Shown: positions 12,901 to 24,900 of the stretch, piece after piece
Position numbering within the stretch: position 1 is the first letter of the stretch
Layout: each line of letters starts with the position of its first letter
Source of the DNA: Phoronis australis
Lineage: Eukaryota; Phoronida; Phoronidae
Length of the DNA: 64,000 nt
Direction of reading: 5' to 3'
Assembly (NCBI GenBank): GCA_002633005.1
Contig: NMRA01000054.1
Coordinates: 1,075,564 to 1,139,563 of the forward strand
Notes under the pieces: generated by a model
What the model saw: only the letters and a program-made list of their open reading frames with translations
The model's database searches: none
Told to the model about the DNA's origin: nothing
Made by a program: the position numbers and the translations under genes

Positions 12901-15900
12901 TTAGGTTATCACTTCTAGGAAAACGGTGGTGTTACTGGGTAATTCTTTTCATAGCAGTAGTATTTTTAACAGATGTCAGTGTACACCACATGTCCAGGGT
13001 AGCATTGGGACCTAGTACTAGACTACTAGTTAATGTCATTCATGCCACTCTGTCACTCAGAAGAGTTAACTCCCCTGAGCTGAAACTACATCTTGAAGAA
13101 ACCATCACTAACTTAAGTGCTTTATACATAATTGAGCTAACTGTTACAGCTGCGCACATTTCGAATAAATAATCATGTTTTGTAGTTTGTGTTAAGGACA
13201 TCCACGTATCAAGTTCAATTTAAAGTGGAAGATCCGTCAATTTTCAGTGACCTCAACGAAGAACAGTAGATCGCAGTTTTAAATATGTGCTGGTACCCAG
13301 GGTAGAATTGTGTGTACGGCGTATACTAGAGTATATTGAATAGAATACCAATGTGTGTGGTTGAGGTTCTTGGCTGTTTAAATTAACTAAGGATTCTCAC
13401 CATGTAGATGAAAGTTGGGCATTAACCTTTCATTACATTTGGAACTTATTACTTCAATGTGGTCTGAGTGTCAATTTAAGAGTTGTAGAACTACGTTTTC
13501 ATGTGTTACTTTTCAAGGTACGCTTTGAAGGCCATTTATCATCAATTTCACATATTTGAGTCAATATTAAAGGCATTCTGACCTTTTTCGGTCAGTTTCA
13601 GTAAAAATGAAATTGATGAAATAAACAGTTTCCTCAATCATGAAGTATGACATATAGTAAGCGAATGTCAGAGAATGTCAGCCGGTTCGAATAAGCTCTG
13701 TTGTCTTGCTTTTTTCGTGTGTGTTCTTTAGCTGAGAAACCTGGCGATTTTCAGTCCCAACCTTGGTACATAAAAATTAACTGTTTTACTTGAGCATTGA
13801 CGGCAGATTAATACAACTAATACTGACTGCCAATCGTGCAATAAAGGCGAACACTGTGTGACTTACTCTAGTGTAACACTTGAAATTTAAAAAGGTTCTA
13901 AGTATCTTTTGTAATTCTGTTTGTTTGTCTTTCTGTCTTTGTACATTTTTACTGAGGGCCCCCATGGAAAGCAGTGAAAACTGATGGGGTCACCCTCATT
14001 GTAAATATTACATGAAATAACTAAATTAATAAGTATTGACAAAAAAAAAATTTTCTGTGTAAAAAATGATGTTTGATGTTGGTGCAATGTGATGTCGTAT
14101 GGTGAATATGTTGGTGCACTGTGATGTCGTATGGTGAATATGTTGGTGCAGTGTGATGTCGTATGGTGAATATGTTTGTGCACTGTGATGTCGTGTGGTG
14201 AATAATTATGTTGGTACACTGTGATGTCGTGTGGTGAATATGTTGGTGCACTGTGATGTCGTATGGTGAATATGTTGGTGCACTNTACATGAAATAACTA
14301 AATTAATAAGTATTGACAAAAAAAAAATTTCTGTGTAAAAAATGATGTTTGATGTTGGTGCAATGTGATGTCGTATGGTGAATATGTTGGTGCACTGTGA
14401 TGTCGTATGGTGAATATGTTGGTGCAGTGTGATGTCGTATGGTGAATATGTTTGTGCACTGTGATGTCGTGTGGTGAATAATTATGTTGGTACACTGTGA
14501 TGTCGTGTGGTGAATATGTTGGTGCACTGTGATGTCGTATGGTGAATATGTTTGTGCACTGTGATGTCGTATGGTGAATATGTTGGTGCACGGTGATGTC
14601 ATATGGTGAATATGTTGGTGCACTGTGATGTCATGTGGTGAATATGTTGGTGCACTGTGATGTCGTGTGGTGAATATGTTGGTGCACGGTGATGTCGTGT
14701 GGTGAATATGTTGGTGCACTGTGATGTCGTATGGTGAATATGTTGACCTTCAGCTGTTGATAGGTAATGTGAAAATTCCACGAATTACAAATTTCATGAT
14801 TGTGTTCAAAAGTCTATGCCCATATTCAGGAGTGCATGAAGCTTGGCATCAATACAATGAAATGATGCCTGAAACTCAAAATGTTTGTTTTGCTAAAGAA
14901 ATGACCACGTTAAAATTTCTTAAATTATTGCAAAAATTGACATATTTCTTTTTTTCAGAGGCTAATCACATTGTTGCCAATACTCAAAATTTTACCAAAT
15001 GCTGTTTGGTTATAGATACACCATACAAACCATGCTAAAAGCAAATTTTCTTGAACGATTATTTTTTCATAAATTTGACAAAATATCACGTGTCTGCCAT
15101 ATTGTGTCCCAAAGTGAAGATTTTTTACCATAGTATTTCACAAGTTCAAACTTGTTCCATAGTTTCTCAAACTTGCTGCAGGTGAACCAATCTCGTCACT
15201 GCAAAATTCAAACTTGTTATTGCAACAAGTCTAGTCACGCTGTGAACAACACTAAGTAGAGATGTAAATTTGTGTGCGTACCTACGAATCCGTGTTTCAT
15301 TAGTTTTACAGGTTTTGTTTTTACAAGGTCAGGAATTTCTGGTAGTGAGTTCTGCCTGTTTTTGTAATTTCTTCCGAACCAAAAGTACGTTCATCATACT
15401 TTCCAAAAGGGAGACATGTTTGGGTAAAAACACATCGAAATGTCATATGTCTGCTGGTCTAGATCAAAACATGTAACAACAATAGAACTCTGTTTTACCT
15501 ATGTACTGCAGGTATATGCCGGTATATCCTTGTGTGTTAATGATAGAACCTCTCTCTATATGCACAGTGTGCTTGGTGTCGGATGGTAGCTTGTTTTACA
15601 TTCTATAGAAAAGCTTGGGTTGAGCTACGGCAATACTCTGTTTACTACCAAGTAGTCAACAGTCAATAGCCCCGCCCTGTATCACAAAAATGTGATTTAA
15701 ATCCTCCAATATTTACCCATTATGCTTCGTACACATTAGTCACTTCTTTATCTGTTTTCTCAATCACTATACTGGTCACTGTGTTATGTCTATATTGTTG
15801 TAACGTATAATTTTGTGATACTGAAAGATTTGCTGTTGGCCTGATTGAGTTGCGCTGGTGACACCACTAAATGTGTAAAGGTGGTTCTTTATTCAACTTT

Positions 15901-18900
15901 AACGTAACCTGACATTTTGAAAAGTTGCACACCATCTGTTTTTGTCTGCAACGCAACGTTACTAGCAATGTTATTAGTACTAAAACAATAAAAATTTTCT
16001 CCAGACCATTCATATTTCAATATATATGTATATACATCATCAGATGTTTCAGTCAAGGGTCAAGAGTGCAGTTCAGAACAGGCAATTCCTAACCCCTGTG
16101 CACCGCATGTTATGTATGTCACCCATCGGCACATCCAAGTGGCAGCCAATCAAAATCAATGACTGTGACATGATTGGTTCTGATATTGTACTAAGCTAGC
16201 TATAGAATTACTGAGCATTGAAAAACTGATTTCTGATTTATGTCGGCCTTCATAGGTTTCTTACAATCCAGATGGTGTCCAGAGGGGGTCCGGATACCCT
16301 TATTAGATCACTTTTTACTTTGCTATAATAGGGGAGGGTTCTTAGTAATAGTCGCTTACTATTGTATTGCTGGGATCTCAAGCACCCACTGTGTTTGTCT
16401 GGTTGACCTCTCCTTGGACAAAATCCTGGATCTGCTGGTGATGCAGTTTATTGCAGAGAATTCTAATTTCACTTGAAGCATGTGTAAATAATGTTAGCAA
16501 TTTTAGGATTATATTTGCTGGCTTGCCTATGTCAAGGTACCTAAACTACACGGTCAACGGACTCATAAACCCGACTCACGGACCTGCAAACACCGTCCAC
16601 TGACTCACAAACATGGGAACGGACTTGCAAAACACTATGCACGCACCCAAATACATGGGACACGGACAAAGTGAAGATGTCAGCTGACCCAGGAAGCCGA
16701 TGAGTCCGTGACCAGTGTTTTGCGGTCCGTTAACCGTGTTTCCTCGTGAATATGAGTCCGTGTCCCATGTATTTGGGTGTGTGGATCGTGTTTTGCGAGT
16801 CCGTTCTCATGTTTGTGAGTCAGTGGACGGTGTTTGCAGGTCGGTGAGTCGTGTTTATGAGTCCGTTGCCCATGTAGTTTAGGTACCTTGTATGTTGTTT
16901 ACACCATCGTGATATCCTGTCTGGCCACATGTTAATGCTTCATCACCATTTTAGAATGAATCCATCATAGCAAAGACCAAGGTAGGCCAATGTTAGATTA
17001 GTTACATAATACCTGCACACAAGGATCATTACCTCTGCTTTGCCCCTATCCCAGGGTTAAACACGCTTTAGTTCTAGATTCACGTAAGTGTTTACACCCC
17101 GTACTGCCTGTCCTTGTACGACCCCTTACAGGGAAATGTAAGGGGTCATGTAAGTTCAGGGCCCCTTATATGCAAATGGACTTCTCACTGTGCCATTTCA
17201 TTGTCCAATAAAACAAAACTTGGGCCAGGTCAAAAAGCTGCATGGTAAAGGGCCGTGTGCATTTAGCAACTACAGCTAACTAAACACACTGTCCAAGGAA
17301 GCGACATAAACAATTAGTGAACTGTTATGATGCCAGTCATGGAGTGATGCGTCAAAGCAGCCAGCTGTGGTGATGCTTTTATCCGGGCTGAGCTATTCAA
17401 GGATAGTTTTGGCAAGTTTGCCAAGGTCATGCAAGTTTTCACAAGGTTCAAGTCATGCAATTCAATCAAAGGTTGCGACATCAATACGCAACCCCTGCAG
17501 GTTAGTCTCTGAATGTTCTACAAAATAATATCAAAATGTTCAGAGAAACAAATATTTAAGTCATCCACATTTCAAAAAAATGGTCACAATCTTTGTTACA
17601 AGACCAAAAGTATGACATCTAACAATGACTTATAATTTAGTTCAAATAGTTTTAGCTTGTAAGCCTTTGCTTTCTGTTGTGTAGTGCGTAATGTCAACGT
17701 GGACCTGTTAAATATGTTATTTAGACACTTCCCTCTGTTACTGTGTTGTTTCTGCTTTTGCCTTTGATATTGGCACTACACAATAAAATAAACCGGCATT
17801 TTTAGCATGTGAAGGATTATGCAGTAGAGCTAATTGCTACAAATGGTATGAACTCTTCATTTTATTATAGAATTAACCTATTTAGTATGCCGAGTTGCAT
17901 TTTAACACAACATTTCCCAAATGGTTTCAATGGAATGTAGCAATGGTTACTGTAGAAAGACGTATTTTCTGGGGGGTACAGCCTCCTCACTGAGTTTAAT
18001 GTATTGCATGTCTGTTCTGAAAAGGACCCAGTCAGCCTTGTTTTCGATTTTTTGGCCTTCAGGTACACCATCACTGTACACGGTAAAATCTCGCAATTTA
18101 GGACACAATATGGCCGACAAGTGAAATTCTAGTTCATCACTTTATTTTTCAGTGCAACATTTGCAGCACTAATTTGCAGGCCTAGAGAATTGGAGAAAGG
18201 CAATTTTGGCAATTATTTTCGTCCAAAATTGGCAAGATTTTACCATATTAATAGAAGGAACAGGTCGTCTACTTTATTCAGTTCATTTATAGTTTGCTTT
18301 GTGATTTCACACATGTTCATCAAACCATAGGATGCTGAAGGTCTTGAGGTATGAGAGAGGGGGGTCTGGCTTACCTTCGGTGACTTATTTCAATATATGA
18401 GGTTTTGGTTTGACTACTGTTGGAAAGTGTGTGGTGACTTGGTTTAAGTGCTTGAATCTGATTTCTGGACGTGGAGTAATCTTTCATGTCCAGCCCTGTC
18501 TAACCAGTTTTTTTAGCCCCCCGCGTCACTCATGTTGACAAGGTGCCCACATGCATATACCAAAAATTGCGGGTAGGCGGTACAAGTTTTGCGGGACCCG
18601 CGCGGGGTCCAATAGGCCCCTAAATTTCCATTTCGTTTTCGCTAAATGCTCTCTGAATTGGCCTCAACCTCATGAAAGGTGCACTGTCTGCCTTCCTACA
18701 GAAAAATCTTCCCTACAAAAAGGGGTGGGAATTGGCAAACCTGGCACCCGCAACAGAGGTTGCTCATCAATTTTTGGTACATACCTGCGGGCACCTTGTC
18801 AATATGAGTGACCCCCTGGGGTTTAGCCTCACCTTGAGCAATTAATTATCAATCCAAAAATCACCTCTACGGTAACCTGTTGTAGAAACGAGCCAAGAAC

Positions 18901-21900
18901 ACTTGTACGATGGTATTACTATGGTCTAAATGAAAATTTGTTATGTTGCTGGATCACTCATATCACACTTAAAAACACTTTTCGTCACCTGTTTACAGGT
19001 GTTTTTTTGAACACCTTGTGTTGTCGATGTAAATGGGCATTGTTGACTTTAAGAGTCATTTCGAATTCAAGAATGTACATTTAGTTCTGATTAATTACAC
19101 GATGAACAATTTAGATCAGTTCCTCATCTGTGAATATAACAGATAAGACTATACTATAGTCATGATTACCGAACTTGTCCTAATTAATGCCCAGGGCGTT
19201 TAAACTGGGAAAATCAAAAAAAATCAGGCATTAGTGTTCAATTTTTTTGAGCAGTCAGGGATTGATGTTTATCCAAATGGTTGACTCGGTCACAAGAATG
19301 CTTTCACCATTCCCAAAGAACCATTTCACTCATTTTTCAGTAAAGAGGGCGTAATTTTCCCCTCCCAGATTAGACCAGGTGGTATTGAAGCAGTTTGTTA
19401 TTCAAAAATAAGAGAGTTGCTTACATTTTGAGATTTAATTCTCGCGAGATGGGTATTCTTAGCCTGTAGTCATAAGTGACAACCTTTGTGGATATTGTTT
19501 CCTTACCATTTTTAACTTGAGAACATTGATACTATAATGCACGTGAGCCTAAAGAGCCATTTTCACACCTTCAATAAAGGTAGGACAAGGTGACATTGAG
19601 ACTGGTTGTTCATTACTCAAAAGTAAGTGAGTTGCAAGTACACGCGGCTTTGTAACCCTCATCAACTCTCAAAATCTTGGAACAGGCTTTAAAACTCCTC
19701 ATTACAAAGTCAGTTGGATTGGCAAACATTTTCATCGCTCTTTTACAAGTTCCTTGAAAAATGCAAGAAAACACCGCCCACTTCAAAGTGTTCTTAAGTG
19801 TTTTTGCTGAATTAATGCATTTATTTCTCAAGGGAAGTCTTACGGTGCAGCAATAGAGGTCATTGTGGACAGAATGGAGTTCCTGATTATACATAACGAC
19901 ATCTTGAGCGAATGGAATTCATTAGTTTACTTCAAAGAGAAGATTTCACCCTCACTACGGTATCTTGCTTTATTGAAATTTGACATTAGCGAATTTTAAC
20001 ACCTAAGGGTGCGACGATCAATCAAATTACAATTGAATCGCGATGTGAGAGCACCCGATTTCAGTATCGATATGCCTCGCTGTTAGGAGTCTTACAAAGT
20101 TACGACTTACTTGTATCTTTTGAAAAGAGTTGGTTAGTTGGAATCTTATATTTAATCATTTTTATATCAACTTTACAAAAAATAGATAAGAACAAGTTAA
20201 CTTAAATTAAAATTAAAGGAAATTAATGTGATAAACAGGAATCAACCGAAAATAATCACTGAATATAATGAAATTCCTCTTAAAAGAAGACGTGTCCTCC
20301 CACCCCTATTGATCAATTAGTCAATCAACCATTTGGACAATCAGTCAATCTGTCTACGCATAGGAAGAGGGTGGTAGCAAGCAAACCAAATAACCAATTT
20401 TCCAATGTAGCAGCAACATGATAAAGTGCACCTTTTTGCTTGATGGGGTAAGTGGTTGGATGCATATTGTCGTTTTTTCTGTCTGGGCGTCCACGGCTGT
20501 ATATCTGTAGCCCCTTGCACTGTCATAATGAGATTTGACAGATGTGTTACTATGACGCTGGCGACAGACGACGACGAGTTTCTAACCGATCCAACTACCG
20601 CTCTATCCCCTAATGGCAGTTTTAATTTTTTATGTTTGCCTCTGTATCTTTAGTTCCTTCATTTCCTTGATTGATTTTTATGAAATTTAAGGAAAAGGAT
20701 TCTGTTAAGGAGACAGTGATGCCTTCCTGTTTTTAGACGGATTTGACATATTCTCTGCCACCTTTTGGTAGTTTTAATCATTAGTAATGTTTTTGACGTC
20801 GGTCTTTCTCTATCCGGCTTATTGCTCAGAGGATCATGAATATTGCCATATATGTTCCTGTTGAGGAGACCGCGGCTAACACTGATTGTAGGACGAGTTT
20901 GACTACTCTGACGACCCCTAGTGTCAGTTTTATTTTTTGTGTCTAGGGCAATATCTCCATAACTCTTTGGAGGATTTTTGTGAAATTTAACAGACAGGTT
21001 CCTCTTGATATGGTAACCAATTACGACATGTTTCAGGCCAATCCAACTTCAGCTGTGTCCCCTAGTGACACTTTCAGTTCGTTTAAGTTTGTCTCGTTAT
21101 CTTTAGAGCTCATCGCCGTATTTTTGTGAAATTTGGCAAATAAGTTCATATTAACGAGAAAACAATACGTTTCATTTTCGGACGCTATTCGACGTATTTA
21201 GTGCCACCTAGTGGCCATTTTTATTATTTCAAGTTTGTTTTGTAGCATCTGCCTCTTGATCTGCCAAACTGCTCAAAGGATCATGTATTGTGGCAGTTGT
21301 GTTCCTGATGAAAAGACCATGGCTGACATTGATTTTCGAACAGGTCTGACTACGGTGGCATCCCCTTGTGGTGATTTGTATTTTTGTCACCATAGCTGTA
21401 GCTCCAAATTCCTTTGCAGGATGTTTGTGAACTTTTGTTGGTGTTTTCTTAGAGGTGTGACAATGGCTGCTCATGACTTTTTTACAGCTCTGACTACTGC
21501 TGTGCCCCCTAGTGGCAATTTTATTTGTTATACATTTTCAGGGGGCACTTGATGTTATTTTCATGAAATTTGGCAAACAAGTTTCTATTATGAAGATGAC
21601 ACCTTCTAATTTGGAATGGATTTGGCCTATTTTGTGCCATCTAATGGCCATTTTTATGATACTAAAAGAATCACCTCTAGGAGCATACTGTTTGCATTGC
21701 ATTCGTGGGTGCATTTCAACGCTCTGTTGCTCTTGTTTTAAAACTATTTACAATCATCATGCTGTCCAATTGTCACTGCTTTATAGTGGGCTATTCCAAA
21801 GATTCGCTCAAAAATGTCTTGCGCCTCAAAATGTATGTGAAGGAAAATAATGCATTTCATTCCTGTCAACTAGGCCCGCCTTGCATTCCAAAATTGAGTG

Positions 21901-24900
21901 TTGATTGTTTCCTATTGCGAATGAGTACAAGATGCCAAAAGATCACTCACCTTTAGCAATGAAAATGACTTACAACTACCGTTTTCAAGTTGTTCAAGAA
22001 AATTTTCAAGATTTATAAAATTCTTTTCTCGTCCGTTATTATATTGAAAGTGCTTATTTAATTCATCCGTGCCTGATTGAGAATCTCAACATTTACTGCT
22101 GGAACTTTTTCTTAAAAACAAGACTGCATTTAATGTCTTTCTTTTGATGTGCTCCACATTCCAAATCATCGTCTGCTTTAATCTCATCGGCAGACGTACA
22201 GTTTGTCATGTCTGATGAGATACATGAAAGTGGATTGTCTTCTTCACTAATTTGTTAAGATCTTAAAAGGACAAACACAGAAATGAATTAAAAAGTGTTG
22301 TCGTTTCCAACAGATTTCAGGCTTGAGTAATAGTGATTGGTCTGGGTCACATTCTTTGATTGTGATGTACAGTACAAGACAAAAGTAATCAGACAAAATA
22401 CCGTTTTCCCCATCATCACGGCCAGTCTAGTTAAGCGCTGCAAATACTGGTAATAACTATTTGGCAACAAATTCTAATTATATAACGGCTTATCCACCTT
22501 ACTAACTTCCCTGTTAATCCACTCATTCTCGTTCATGAGAGAAGAGTAGCAGTTGAATTTGGCTTCCGCCCTGACGTCATGATTGAGAAATCCTGGTCAT
22601 TTTGTCTTAATACTTTTAATTTGTACTGTAGTTCTGCTACGGACTGTTTTTGAAGTCATGTGGTGCCACATAGGTCATTCGCGAGTTGAACTCTCCTTTG
22701 TGTTGCCTGAGTTTTTGAGGACTAATATGCCTGAGGTTTAACACACCTTTGTTAACAGAGGTGCATGCATGACATCCATCGACAATATGTCTGCTGTTAA
22801 GACAAATTCCAGTGGAGTCCTATTCGCGAATGATCCGTTGTTACCTGGTTTTCCATATTTCCATCTGATGGGATGGTTTTCTGAATGCTTTCTTTGGCAG
22901 TGCACAGTCTAAATGTTATATCAGATGTCTCTTCGATGCCATTGGTCAGATTTTTAATCTGACAGTTAATCGAAAATTGTGTGTTTAATTTTTGGTATGA
23001 CTGTTTTTCTCTGCAAGATGCTTGAACTAACTTCAGGTATACTGCTAAAAAGTTCTGTTGACTGATAGAGTTCATTAAAAATGAATAAGGTTCTAGTGGC
23101 ATAGCTAATACATTAATGCTACCTTGGCAGATTCGTCTGGAAATTCCATGATTGTAAGTAATCGGTAATACCGGGAATACATTACTAATGTCTTGCTGGT
23201 GTTACTGGTCTGCATAAGTGTATCCTTGAACTGTCCATTTTCACTGCATATTCTCTTAACATTCAGTAATTGTAATGTATGTGTTGTTTGAAATGATTGC
23301 AATGTTTAGTGACCAGCCAAATCACTACAGCTACTATCTTGTCTCCATACGTGTGTGAACTTGGAATCTTACTTAGTCTCGAGGTCACATATGCGTGAAC
23401 TTGGAATACAGTGGAAACTTGACAACTTCACTCAAATAATCACTTTCACGTTGACAAAAATTTACACTAATTCGAATTTCATGTTGATAAAACAAAGTAA
23501 ATTTTAACCAATCTTTTTTCAACTATTGGCGATCTTATTAACCAAACAATAATTGATTTATTACCATTCACATAAACCTCCAATTATTCGGAACAATTTA
23601 CGGTAAAGGAGAAAATGGGTGATCATGAGGCCTATAATTAAGAAAATTCACCCGGTTGCCAAAGTGAATATTCAATTCCAAGTTCACGCATACGCAATCT
23701 TGAGATTAAGCGGGATTTCAAGTTCATGCACAGCAAAACCACACTAAAAATGTGGATCGTGTCATTCAATAAGGTTTGCCGAGATCTGTACATAACGGTA
23801 ATCCGATTTGTAATGGTGGCTTGGAGGTCATGGATAAAGCAGTCGGATTTGAGGTGTTGCAGTACATAATTGATTTTACCGTAAAGCTTCTAATAGAAGC
23901 CGGGTCTCTAATAGACGCCTCACTGTAATAGAAGCGGGGAAGTCCATGTAGCTGAATTCAATAAACAAGACGTCTCGAATAGAAGGCTACTCCAATAGAG
24001 GCCCCCTCTGATAGAAGCCTTCATCTAATTGAGGCCGGGTCTCCATGTTGTCTGGATGACATCTAGGAGTAACACGTTACGATTTAAGAGCTTATGATTT
24101 GCAAGGGTGAATTTTTTGTTTTCCACACTACATACCATATGTTGGTCTGACACAGGACCAAAATAAATAAACGCGGGTCTCAAATAAATACCTCCTGTAC
24201 AATAGACAAATTTGAAAAAATGACCGCCCCGGCTACCATTAGAAGATTTACAAAGTATTGTAAATGTATACTAATGCTAGGGTTTCTCTTCAGGTTGCTG
24301 TTGCTATTTCATTCACTCCAGGCAAGGCCAACTATACTGAGATTTTGACACCTCTAACAGACCTCAACAACAGAATCATACTACTTTATGCAACGTGGGT
24401 ATACCTTTAGATAAAGTCATAAATTTGAGACAAAATGTCCCATTGTCTAGATGATAATGTTATGAAACGCTTTTTGAAATGCACTCTCTAAATGCCAGTG
24501 TTACTATTCTCTCTGTCAGTACTTTCACCAGTATCCCTGTTTGTATTATTCATGACAGAGCCTAGTATTCTCTACCCCTTTACCAAGGTTGAGGTTGAAT
24601 GGTATTGGTTTAATGTATATTGCCAAGAATGCAACAGCCCAGTTGAAATAGTCAGTTCTAACATTAGCCTGTGATTGGATTGACCCAGTTTTACCAAGAC
24701 TAAACTATTCACAGCACACTTCACATAATCGTCAAAACAAGGTTCTGTGATAATCACTGTTAATCACACCAGGACATTTTGTCATTCATATCTACCGCTG
24801 TGTGTAATACATTTGGCCTCATTACTTGGTATTGTAGATAACAGCACAATAATGTTAATCAACTAGCGTGAAATCTTTGCTGCTTGTTTCGTGACACTTT

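Larger units (their letters stand above)
8344..24293 (+). other. GRIN1 intron 2 (about 16 kb)
   Basis: By far the largest intron. It contains the minisatellites, fold-back elements and tandem arrays listed separately (8436-8550, 8773-9006, 9507-9680, 9745-10072, 14009-14746, 16533-16890, 18082-18244, 18513-18825, 20440-21700, 23351-23734, 23879-24252). The stretches 10073-14008, 14747-16532, 18826-20439 and 21700-23350 show no gene I can support. A weak diverged tandem pair lies at about 19365-19425 and 19585-19645. Confidence 0.85.

Noticed and set aside
13887..14781. Overlapping minus-strand frames of 60-138 codons rich in His, Thr, Ser
   Set aside because: They are translations of the 32-bp minisatellite; since 32 is not divisible by 3, every frame cycles through the same peptides.
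20456..21956. Several 60-113-codon frames on both strands
   Set aside because: They fall in the degenerate 150-bp tandem array and do not continue from unit to unit as a repeat protein would.
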